From Corylus avellana (lineage: Eukaryota > Streptophyta > Magnoliopsida > Fagales > Betulaceae): 64,000 nt of DNA. The stretch's first letter is position 1. Each line of letters opens with the position of its first letter. The stretch covers positions 36,474,060 through 36,538,059 of the forward strand of contig NC_081541.1 in NCBI RefSeq assembly GCF_901000735.1, given 5' to 3'. Positions 23,571 through 34,100 of the stretch are shown piece after piece. A program made the translations under genes and the position numbers. The notes beneath the pieces were generated by a model, which was given only the letters and a program-made list of their open reading frames with translations, had not been told where the DNA came from and ran no database searches.

Positions 23571-23943
23571 TATTTTCTGCTTCCCTTTCCTTTTCCCCTT
23601 GTCCGTGTTTGCATTTTGATTACTTCCAAGTGGAATTGTGTCACTTGCTGCCACTTAGGATTTTGGTATGTCAAAATTAGGGGGGGCAACCCTAAAGGTA
23701 AAACCATATGCCTGTGGAAGTCCCCAAGCACATAGTGGTCCACCTCCTGAAATTTTTGGTGGTCCAGCAGGCTCACCTGTGATATCGATTACTAGCTTGC
23801 ACTTGCAGTTAGGGTCCCTAACATTGGCAGCATCTACCCTCAAACCACCACCAGCTCTTGCTCTTGTGGCTAACCCCAACAATTTCTTCCTGGTTCTAAC
23901 TGCAAGACCTACCTGCAGATTTTAGATAAAATCATATATCAAA

Positions 23944-24890
23944 GGAAAATTATATATAAACTCCTTAGGTAAACGCGCTTTCATTAAAAACTCCGTAGGT
24001 GTTTTTTTTCGGAAATTGACTCCCGTGGTAAATTGAAACTACAATAAACTCCCTACCGTCAAAAATTTTTAACAGCCGTTAGGGCCACTTAAAACTCCCA
24101 GTTTTACCTGATTAAAATATTAATTTTTTATTAATTTAAATAAAAAAAAATTAAATCTTTAAAAAAAAAAAATGANNNNNNNNNNNNNNNNNNNNNNNNN
24201 NNNNNNNNNNNNNNNNNNNNNNNNNNNNNNNNNNNNNNNNNNNNNNNNNNNNNNNNNNNNNNNNNNNNNNNNNNNNNNNNNNNNNNNNNNNNNNNNNNNN
24301 NNNNNNNNNNNNNNNNNNNNNNNNNNNNNNNNNNNNNNNNNNNNNNNNNNNNNNNNNNNNNNNNNNNNNNNNNNNNNNNNNNNNNNNNNNNNNNNNNNNN
24401 NNNNNNNNNNNNNNNNNNNNNNNNNNNNNNNNNNNNNNNNNNNNNNNNNNNNNNNNNNNNNNNNNNNNNNNNNNNNNNNNNNNNNNNNNNNNNNNNNNNN
24501 NNNNNNNNNNNNNNNNNNNNNNNNNNNNNNNNNNNNNNNNNNNNNNNNNNNNNNNNNNNNNNNNNNNNNNNNNNNNNNNNNNNNNNNNNNNNNNNNNNNN
24601 NNNNNNNNNNNNNNNNNNNNNNNNNNNNNNNNNNNNNNNNNNNNNNNNNNNNNNCTAGCCAACCTTCAATTTTTTTTTTAAGATTTAATTTTTTAAATTA
24701 AATTAATAAAAAATTAATATTTTAATTAAGTAAAACGTGGAGTTTTGAGTGGCCCTAACGGCCGTTAAAATTTTTTGACGGTAGGGAGTTTATTGTAGTT
24801 TCGATTGACCTAGGAAGTCAATTTCCGAGAAAAAAAAAAAAAAAACCTAAAGAGTTTTTAATGATCTAAGGAGTTTATATATAATTTCCC
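23944..24890. mobile_element. Nested MULE-type element, 947 bp with gap
   Basis: Ends GGAAAATTATATATAAACTCCTTA and its inverted copy sit between exact 9-base duplications TATATCAAA (23935-23943 and 24891-24899). Inner inverted blocks include AATAAACTCCCTACCGTCAA and its complement. It interrupts the 3' part of the host MULE's transposase gene. The centre is lost in a gap. Confidence 0.88.
24176..24654. other. Assembly gap (479 N)
   Basis: Run of N at the centre of a foldback element, where assembly often fails. Confidence 0.95.
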
Positions 24891-27001
24891 TATATCAAAT
24901 AATCAATTCAAAATCAGCACATACAATAAATAACAAGGCCTTAAATCAGTTCAAAATCAGCACATACAATAAATAACAAGGCCTTATACTGGATTGGCTA
25001 TTACGAAGTTTAGTTATGGCACGTCGTTGGGATGTGGGAAGTTCAATTGGGGCAGTTGGTTGTGCACTTGGTTGGGGAATAGTAGGAACAACCCACAAAT
25101 TTTTGAAAAAATCATGACACATTTTGTTATTCTTATCAATTCAAAAGTAGTACCTATAATAAACAAACAAAACTTACATCGAATTGACAAGTATGAATTT
25201 CAGTTGGGGCAGTTAGTTGTGCACTTGGTTGGGGAGCAGAAGGTTGTGCAATCTGGCTCACACTGCCTGATTCGGTTGTATCATGTCCAGTATCAACATT
25301 GGTTGCTTGACCTCCTCTTTGCCTTTTTGTTCCAGTACTGATTGATTTACCTCTCCTTTGTCTTTTTATTCCACTGGCTGATGCGGCATTGGATGAGTTA
25401 TCCAACTACAAAATAACATAATAAATGATTACCAATGAATGACTAAAGTTAACAAACTGCAAAAGTAACCCAATTTCACAAAAACCATAACATGAGAGTA
25501 TGCAGTTCAAAATTACCATATCAAGATTCCAATCAATTCCTGCAGTGGATCTGTAGTACCCTCGTACTTGTTATCTTCTGTCATTCTGTCTCGGCCTTGC
25601 AGTGCATGTCCTCTTGTTGTGACCCCATTTCTTATAGTGCCCACACTGGTTTTTAAATGAGTCCATGCACCATTCAGCTATCCAAGCTGAATTCAGCTAT
25701 TCAAGCTAAATTAATCATGTGATTATTTTACCTTCTAGTGCATGAGTGTCTTGGATACACTGACACTAAGAGAAATGTGGACTCATCCTTTAACTTCTTC
25801 TCATAAACCATATATTTACACTTCTTATCTTTGCAATGAGCTATAACTTTTTTTGTTTCATTTCTTGGGAACCCTCAATCCTTCCCCTTCCTAATATTTG
25901 CTTGCTTCACCGTTTTTCTAAACTCCGCTGTATCACCAAATGTATGACCTAACTGCAACACTGGATTTTGCATCTCTTCTTTGGTAAATTGTATTCTTTT
26001 GGTGACATCATGACAACTTGATATTTCTTCATTGTCACTATCACTGGGAATAGGCGACCTAAGTATATCACTTGGACAAAGATCTTCACTATTGACCTCA
26101 TCTTCATCATCTTCCCTCCTTATTTCTTTCACATGTCCATCATCATATACCTCTACCCTATCTTCCTGATCCTTATCTTCCTAATCCCTATCTTCCTCAT
26201 TCCTAAACCCTGCTTCATCCTCAACAACACCCAAACCCCCCACCCTTTCAGACTCTACATGCTCCTCCCCATCTGAGTCATTAGCATTAGTATCTACGCT
26301 AAGAACCTCATCCCAGAAAGCATCCTTCCTATATACTACAGCCCTCTCATATTTTTCATCTCTTTTGCATTGTCATCTGCCGCATCTACATCAACCGCAT
26401 CATACGAAATCAAATACAACTCAGTTAGCCCATGCCCTACATGGTGTGAAACCATTTCATTTACATCATGGTCAGATGATATAAGCCTTAATCCTTCATC
26501 TAAAGACTTATCAGGTATCTTGTAGTGAATGAGGTCACCAAACTTATACCCATAATCCTTACATATTTCTTCGATATTCAAGAAAGACATCTTATATACA
26601 TCATGAATCGAATGATTATGCACAAACTCACCCACATACGTATACCTATTTTTCCTATTGAAAGAACCATTGTAATGCACCTCAAACAACAATATGTCAC
26701 TAGCCATTATGTGTCCTGCCACATTGAGAACACCAATGAGTATTTACTAAATGCAACATGCAGTAGCTTTTTTAGTTGGGTGGACATGCCAAACCACAAC
26801 AACAGCAACAGCCACTTAGACAACATAGGGGACCGCATATATACAATAAACAATTATAGCTATAAAGGGGACCACATTTGCCAATAGAAGCTTCCCTAAA
26901 CCCTTAACACAAAACAACAATATGCAAAAACCTTATGAAAACAATGCATGCTTTTAAAGATGACAAACCCTAATGTTATTATGGGTGAGCTTCATAGATT
27001 T

Positions 27002-27003
<2 letters not shown>

Positions 27004-27041
<38 letters not shown>
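27004..27041. repeat. AT microsatellite
   Basis: Uninterrupted (TA)n of about 38 bases inside the MULE, upstream of the transposase start. Confidence 0.9.
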
Positions 27042-27044
<3 letters not shown>

Positions 27045-27439
27045 AATATATAGGGAAAAGATAGAAAAGGAAGAGCACTGAGAATAGTGAATACATAGCA
27101 ACTTCATAAGAAGGATAACAAAAAAAAGGATGCAAAAAGATGGTAACATAGTTAATTAATACGAGCACTATGGGGTGTGTGGGATCTAACAATTGTGCAA
27201 ATATTATATGACAATTGAGTTGATTGATATAATTAATATACTATACTATATTAAACCCTAAACCCTGACATTTTTCAAGCACGTGTCATCCACAACCACC
27301 TAGGGGACCACAATGGTAAACCCCACTCCACAACATACCAAAAACAGTGACAAATAAACAACAGCAATCAAACAAATCCTAACATCAACAAACAGTTAAC
27401 TTGTCATCCACAAATCGCCGAAAAGCTCTAACTTTCTGC

Positions 27440-27790
27440 TAACCCTGAAATAATGCAGTGACCTATTTCTAAACCATCCAAAACATACCAAAAAGCATTC
27501 ATTAAACAAACCCACAACATGCCAACAACAGTGACAAATAAACCCTAAATATGCAGTGAGTTTTGGCTAAACCCTAAGTATGTAGTGAATTTTTGGTAAA
27601 CCCAAAAGTATGCAGTAAATTTTTGCTAAACCCAAAAGGATGCAGTGACCTATTTCTAAACAATCCAGAACATTCCAAAAGCATTTACCATCACCCACAA
27701 CATGCCAAAAACAGTGACAAATAAAGCCTGAGTATGCGGTGAATTATTGCTAAATCCTAAGTATGCAATGACTTTTTGCTAAACCATCCA
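27440..27790. repeat. Tandem repeats upstream of the MULE transposase
   Basis: A unit of about 34 bases (TATGCAGTGAATTTTTGCTAAACC-like) is repeated at least six times. It is interspersed with a longer block containing CATGCCAAAAACAGTGACAAATAAA and GACCTATTTCTAAAC, so there is a higher-order duplication of about 180 bases. No coding potential. Confidence 0.65.
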
Positions 27791-28430
27791 GAATATTTCA
27801 AAAAACATTAAACAAACCCTAACAGACAGTCAACTATATTTAACCGACAGTAGCCAATTAAAAAATGCAAAAAGCTCCAACCTTTTGCTAGCATCAATTC
27901 GACCAACAAAAGTGGACACTTTTTTATTCAACCCACCAACAGCATATGACCCACAAATCGTTTTTTTTTTTTTTTTTTTACAAACTTTCGACAATAAAAG
28001 CACATGACCCACAAATAGAGAACAATAAAAGAATAAAGGGGACCACAATGGTAAACTCGGCATACCTATAAATAAAACAACCAACTTCATTTGACAAAAG
28101 GGACTATACCTGGAAAAGATGGCAGTGACGAAGAAGACGGATCACGGACGAAGCTTCCAACGCAACTACACGAGACTTCAATTGGGTCTTGAAATGACTT
28201 TCTCGTATACGATTTTGAGAAATAAAGGACACTAGGTGGATTGAAACCTGGGTGGAAACGCGATTTAAACCTGGGTTGAATCGCGATTTAGAGTCACTGG
28301 GTGGATTGAGGATTTCAGTGGTCGTCGGCCCACAATGTTACGGTTCTTCACGAAGACGGCTCTCAAACTCACTTTTGGTTTTAGTGATTTTGAGAAATAA
28401 ACCCTAAGGGTGTTTGTGCACATGGTGCTT

Positions 28431-28693
28431 TCAGGGGTAAAACATGGCTTTCAATAAGTTTTCCCCACATACGCGGTACGTGCGACCTCTTCCATTAGGA
28501 TTTCATAGAAAATCCTAACGAAAGGGGCAAAGTGAATGAAACTAAAAATTTGATACATGAAAGTGAGAGCTTTTGAATAATTTGGGGGNNNNNNNNNNNN
28601 NNNNNNNNNNNNNNNNNNNNNNNNNNNNNNNNNNNNNNNNNNNNGTGTGTCTGCAAAAAGCGCGAAAGTTTAGGGAGTAAGTAAAGTTTTCCC
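28431..28693 (-). repeat. Right terminal inverted repeat of the 7.3-kb MULE
   Basis: Reverse complement of the left end with scattered mismatches, interrupted by 56 N (28589-28644). The left repeat has no extra sequence at this point, so the gap probably represents little real DNA. Confidence 0.8.
28589..28644. other. Assembly gap (56 N)
   Basis: Run of N inside the right inverted repeat. Confidence 0.95.
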
Positions 28694-28707
28694 ATTATAT
28701 ATATATA

Positions 28708-29419
28708 GGGAAAAATATAAAAAAGCCCCCCAAATTACCAGCCGTTTTCGATTTAGCCCCCTAATGTTCCAAAAGTGATAAAGTAGCTTCCAAACNNNNN
28801 NNNNNNNNNNNNNNNNNNNNNNNNNNNNNNNNNNNNNNNNNNNNNNNNNNNNNNNNNNNNNNNNNNNNNNNNNNNNNNNNNNNNNNNNNNNNNNNNNNNN
28901 NNNNNNNNNNNNNNNNNNNNNNNNNNNNNNNNNNNNNNNNNNNNNNNNNNNNNNNNNNNNNNNNNNNNNNNNNNNNNNNNNNNNNNNNNNNNNNNNNNNN
29001 NNNNNNNNNNNNNNNNNNNNNNNNNNNNNNNNNNNNNNNNCCCAAAACTACCAAACTATTGCATTTTGGCCATTCCGTTAGTCAAAACCCTCAGTTTGGA
29101 CGGAAACTGCAAAACGATGTCGTTTTGTTATGGGTAAGTTACTACAATGCCCTTTTATGAAAAAAAAAAAAAAATTGGGAAAAATATAAAAAAGCCCCCA
29201 AACTACCAACCGTTTTCATTTTAGCCCCCTAATGTTCAGAAAGTGATAAAGTAGCCCCCCAACAAAACGATGTCGTTTTTCAGTTTCCGTCCAAACTGAC
29301 GGTTTTAACTAACGGAGTGGCCAAAATGCAATAGTTTGGTAGTTTGGGGGGCTACTTTATCACTTTTGAAACATTAGTGGACTAAATCGAAAACGGCTGG
29401 TAGTTTGATGTATTTTTTC
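28708..29419. mobile_element. Foldback element next to the big MULE
   Basis: The left end GGGAAAAATATAAAAAAGCC...ACCAGCCGTTTTCGATTTAG is matched by the inverted right end finishing near 29419. A second copy of the left end starts at 29177 (GGGAAAAATATAAAAAAGCC). The interior contains repeated AAAACGATGTCGTTTT. The ends belong to the same family as the 8475-9251 element. The centre is a gap, and no clear target duplication was seen. Confidence 0.65.
28796..29040. other. Assembly gap (245 N)
   Basis: Run of N inside a foldback element. Confidence 0.95.
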
Positions 29420-29937
29420 ATTGCATCATAAATATCATAACAACGTAAAACACCAATAAAACATTTATTGTAGAACGAGAACAACGAGTTTGTTTAGAAA
29501 AGAAACAAACATTATAGAAAATCACCAAAAGAGACAACCATATAAAGAATAATTAGGGTCGTAAAAAAATAAGTCCGTTCGATTAAGCTCAATTTGAAAG
29601 TTGATCAATTATCCAAGGTTCTTTGAAGTGGTCTTGGACAAGTTTTCCAAAGAGAGGCTCCTTAACAGAAGAGCCTTGTCCGTATACCTCTCTATTCAAA
29701 GAAAAAGACATGAGTAAGAGAAGGGATTTCAATAGTAGGAAATCTTGTCCATTTACTTGTAATGAGATATGGGCAATGAGTACTGTAGCTTAGAAATTCT
29801 CTGTGAGTAACGCTAAAAGCTTGTCTTCTCTTAAAATTATTATTCAATCAAAGTTTAATAGACTATCGCAAATCCAATAGTAATTTTAAAAGATACATCA
29901 ATTTTTGGATGACAAAAGCGAGACATGGATCTTCTAT
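29420..29937. other. Intergenic, nothing recognised
   Basis: AT-rich sequence without a supportable exon or repeat. Confidence 0.4.
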
Positions 29938-29946
29938 TTATTTTAT

Positions 29947-30385
29947 GGGTAAAGTCCACTTATCCCCCCCAAACTACCATTACATTGACAATGTTCCTCC
30001 CAAACTTTCATTTGCGACAGTGTCCACCCCAAACTACCTCTAGAATGACAAAAAGTGGGAGATTTTCATTGTGTCAGGTTTTGGCTCTGAGAAGAGTGAG
30101 GGAAGAAGAAGACTAGAAGAGAATCTTAGGGAAGAAGACCGAGTGTTTTGGGTTTCATTGGCCAATGGTTATGACGTCGTTTTAAGTGTTTAAAGGTTTA
30201 AAGTAATTGTTAAGGTTATTTTAGACATTTAGATTCCAATGAAAAAGACCAGTATTAACGGTTTTATTTAATGAAGGGGGACATCATCATTCTAGTGGTA
30301 ATTTGAAGGGACATTGTTGCAATTGAGAGTTTGGGGGCCATTGTCAATATAATGGTAGTTTGAGATGGGTAAATGGACTTTACCC
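29947..30385. mobile_element. MULE-type MITE, 439 bp, exact 9-bp TSD
   Basis: Ends GGGTAAAGTCCACTTATCCC and, inverted, GGGTAAAGTCCATTTACCC, with CAAACTACCATTA(C/T)ATTGACAATG in both arms. Exact duplications TTATTTTAT lie at 29938-29946 and 30386-30394. Confidence 0.9.
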
Positions 30386-30410
30386 TTATTTTATTTTTGT
30401 AAGAAAATAA

Positions 30411-30733
30411 AATATACCCCCTTTGTCAATTTTCAGGTTAACTTAAACGAAAATTGTCAAATACTAAAATACCCTTGATTTTTGTTTTTTTGTTTTTTTG
30501 TTTTTTTTTTTTAAAAAAAAAAGAAAAAACAATTGGGCCACAAGGGTAAATTTGAAATTTTATATAAAAAAAAAGGGGGTATATAGGTCATTTAATCATG
30601 TTTAACGCTGAAAATTGATGGAGGGGTACATTGCATCAAATTGAAAGTTCATGGGTAAAATTAAAAGTTTTTAAAATTTGGAGGGTCTTTTCAAAATGGG
30701 TGATAGTTCAGTGGTTCTAAGTGAAATTTCTCT
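30411..30733. mobile_element. Left-truncated copy of the about 417-bp MULE MITE
   Basis: Shares the arms of the 36883-37300 element from its inner left arm (ATATACCCCC...GTCAATTTTC) to the right end (TTCTAAGTGAAATTTCTC). The outer left arm is missing. Confidence 0.7.
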
Positions 30734-31120
30734 TATAATTTATTTTAAGACTCGCATCAATTTTGACATCGGCATACAACCTACATCCACACATCAAATT
30801 CTTATAGGCTATATTTTTCAAATTATTGAGTTTTAGAATACATAAGATGGACTCTTTATATTTATAGAGAGAATATGAGGAATGAGTTTTATCCCTTAGC
30901 AATGTTGGACAAACATAAGAGGTATATTTATATAAGCTAATGATCAAGTCTCTCCATAGGGACAAGCCCACATATTCTGTAACAAGCATTACCCGTCCTT
31001 AGTTCCTCCACGTGTCATTGATAGATCCCGCTCAAGAGGGCCCTAAATCAAGACCCCCCATTGCACCCAATATCATCCACAATTATCGTAGAACAGTGAG
31101 CAGCACCAAGAGTTCTCAAA
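30734..31120. other. Presumed promoter and 5' UTR of the CslG gene
   Basis: About 390 bases between a transposon remnant and the CslG start codon. A TATTTATA at about 30867 is a possible TATA box but cannot be confirmed from sequence alone. Confidence 0.35.
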
Positions 31121-34100
31121 ATGGAGGGTCCCCTTCTTCACACCCTCGAGCCTTCGCGCCTAACGGTCTTCAACCGTGTGTTCGCCGCCGTTTACACATG
31201 CGCCGTCGTCGCCTTGCTCTGTCACCGAGCATCCAAACTCATCCACTCCACCGCCGCCACCTTACCCTCCATCTCCATCTCCCTCTCCATGCTAATCTCC
31301 GATCTTCTTCTCGCTTTCATGTGGGCTGCCACACAGGCTTTTCGCATGCGCCCTATCCATCGTAAGGAGTTCCCCGACAACCTCATAAAGACGGTGAAAG
31401 AGTCGGATTTCCCTGCACTTGACGTCTTCATATGCACCACCGACCCCCACAAGGAGCCGCCCATGAGCGTGGCAAACACGGCCTTGTCGGTGATGGCGTA
31501 TGATTATCCGGCGGTGAAGATCTCCATCTACGTGTCAGACGATGGGGGCTCGCAGCTTACTCTCTTTGCTTTCATGGAGGCTGCTAAGTTCGCAACCCAC
31601 TGGTTGCCATTTTGTAGAAAGAACAACGTGGTAGAGCGGAGCCCAGAAGCGTATTTTGCTTCGAGTAATTCTTGGAGCGCTGAGATGGAGGCTGAGAAGA
31701 TTAAGGTAAAACACACTAAATTAAGCTTCTTGATATATATATATATATATATGCATGAAACTATTCACGATTACACAATTATTACTTCTTTTTAAACCTT
31801 CTTCTTCTTCTTCAAATTACTGGCTAAAGTAGTATATCGAAAAATGATTCCTGCATTTATTGACCAGTTGGTAGCTGATATTCCTTTATCCGGTTGAAAT
31901 GTCGTTCAAGATTCCATCCATCTAACTTTTCTGTCAAAAAGAGAGACCAAAAAAGAAAAAAAGAAAACCCTTACTTTGGACCCTAAAACCCTTACTTTGG
32001 ACCCTGAACTACCACTCCTAATTTTGACATGCCCTTAAAACTTCAAAATCTCTCACTTTGGACTCTTGAATTTTTAATTGTTATCACTTTGGACCCTTAA
32101 AATGGAAACAATGACGTTTATACCTCTAACTTTTTTATAAAATTTCATATTTACCCTTAATTTCAAATTAAAAAATAAAAATAAAATAAAAAGAAAAGAG
32201 GTTCGGGAGGCCTGTGGATCAGGCCAGACCCACGGTGGGTCTGGCTTTACTCGCGTGGGTTTGGCCTGACCCACGGGTGTTTTACTTTTTTTATAAAAAA
32301 TAAATAAATAAATAAAATCAGGGACATTTTAGTCTTTTTAGGGCTTGCCATTAGAAGTTAACGAGTAAATTTGACGGAGGGATCCACAGTGAGAGGGTTT
32401 GAAGTTTGGGGAGCATGTCAAAAGAGGTAGTAGTTTAGGGGTACAAAATAAATTTTTCAAAAAAAAAAAAAGAGCAAAGAACCAATCTGCAAGGGAGTGC
32501 AACTAGACAAATTGAAACCTACAACAAGAAAACTTGGGCTATTTTGTAGGATTTTTTTTAAAAAAATTTTCCAGTGAGAAAAATATATATAAGTTTTAAT
32601 TTTTGTTGGGTTATTCTCCTTTTACATGTTGATGTTGTCCTCACTGGATGAAAATGAGCAACAAATATATATACAAACTAATCTAATAGTGTGATATGTA
32701 TCGCTTGGCATGTGAGAAGCGCATGTTTTTTTTTAGTTAGTATGTGACACATATCACTCTATTAAATTGGTTTGTATGAATTAGCAACAAACAGTTTATA
32801 GCTAATTTATGTCCCAAACTACTTCATAAAAACCCTCATAAACTTCCACTTACATTACTCTCCAAAGTCTAAAAGCTCTCAATTAAGGGTATCGAACTTT
32901 TAATTTTTTCAATTAGCTTATTTCGTTAAGATTTTTCGTTAAATCTTGTCAAAATTCTCAAAATTCCTGTAAAGAGTTAGGCGTTTATTTTTTTATAAAC
33001 AAAAACATATTTGTAATATTTTTTTATTAAAAAAATATGAACATTTTAAAAAATTTGACAAGATTTAACGAAAAATTGTAACGAACATAAGTAATTGAAA
33101 GAAATTGAAAGTTTGAGAGCCTTAACCGAGAGTTTTTTACTTCAAGAAGGTAATTTTAAAACTCATAAAAGTTCGAGAGGATTTTCTGAAATTTTCCAAA
33201 AAAACTATATATTTTCATGAAATCAAACAAAAAAATAAAAACCATATGATAAGACTTCTCTAAGCAATGTACGTAGTTATATGAATTGATCCCACCAAAA
33301 AACAGTATGTTCTAATGATCATCTTCCATTTTTCAGTGGACCATAAAAGTTAAAAAAGAGAGAAAGAAACAGTAGTGGCCAATTATGTCACAACATGTTA
33401 TTATTGAAATTTTAGAATCCTTTCTTATTCAGATAATAAGTTTTTTTTTTTTTTTTTTTTTTTAAAGCAAAGAAGGGAAAAGGGAACGGGGAATTACAAG
33501 GAGGGTGGCCAACCCAAACAACAGCCCAAATCAAACCTAATAGCAAAGTAGAAACAAGAGAATTGAAAACCAAGCAAGGTAACAAAAGGAAATGGGTCAA
33601 AAAAATTGACCCGGCCCTATAAGTTAGATGTTGATAGTCCTCTCCCTTTTGTTTTTTACCTGTCACAACCAACCGCCTTTTACTATCAATTGCTGAAAAA
33701 AAAAAATCATTTAACTCAAAATCTTTAAAAGGGAAAGAATATTGATCACTTGCCACATGCTTGCATTTTTTAGTGTTGAAATAACGAAAATACCTTGAGT
33801 TTAGAAATTTAATTTACTTAAATACCGCTGAAGTTAATTTTATTAAAATATTAGATTAAATGTTTTTTAAAAAAGGCCAATTCCAAGTGATTTAGGGTGG
33901 CCAATCTACCCCCAATGGTCATTATTAGGAGTTGTTCAATGACCATCATTTTTTTAATTTTTAATTTTTAATTTTTTTACTCGAAAGTATTTTTGTCTTT
34001 TTATGTCTAAAAAAACGTATGTATTATGCATGTGATCAAGATTCCGTCTAATTTAAAGGATTGGCCTGATGATTTTTTTTTTTTTCCCAAAAAATAGTTA

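Larger units (their letters stand above)
23650..26706 (-). pseudogene. MULE transposase (MURA-type) remains, catalytic domain deleted
   Basis: On the minus strand an ATG at 26706 opens MASDILLFEVHYNG, the PB1-like N-terminal domain of many plant MULE transposases (to about 26400). An acidic linker follows, then at about 25985-25745 the MuDR DNA-binding domain (NPVLQLGHTFGDTAEFRK ... DESTFLLVSVYPRHSC). The DDE catalytic domain, normally about 1 kb, is missing. Within about 100 bases the sequence jumps to the C-terminal zinc knuckle (GHYKKWGHNKRTC, 25645-25604), in which one zinc-binding Cys appears as Tyr. A basic, Gln/Pro-rich tail (about 25405-25160) follows. A last open stretch of 75 codons (23882-23655) beyond the nested MULE may be a further C-terminal exon. 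A frameshift near 26340 and stops near 26180, 25875 and 25730 confirm decay. It cannot encode an active transposase. Confidence 0.82.
21352..28693. mobile_element. 7.3-kb Mutator-like transposon (MULE) with two convergent genes
   Basis: Terminal inverted repeats of more than 200 bases (21352-21558 and 28693 down to about 28431) start GGGAAACTTCACTTAC and GGGAAAACTTTACTTAC. They share CTTTCGCG(T/C)TTTTTGCAGACAC, CACTTTGCCCC and GAAAACTTATTGAAAGCC. Flanks are ATTATATAC (21343-21351) and ATTATATAT (28694-28702), a 9-bp duplication with one mismatch. A GRF zinc-finger gene is transcribed rightward from the left end. Remains of a MURA-type transposase are transcribed leftward from the right end. 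This convergent two-gene layout recalls maize MuDR (mudrA and mudrB), although the second protein is unrelated in sequence. The transposase lacks its catalytic part, so the copy is no longer autonomous. A second MULE (23944-24890) is nested inside. Confidence 0.88.

Noticed and set aside
31222..31716. Minus-strand frames under CslG exon 1
   Set aside because: They are antisense shadows of a well-supported exon.
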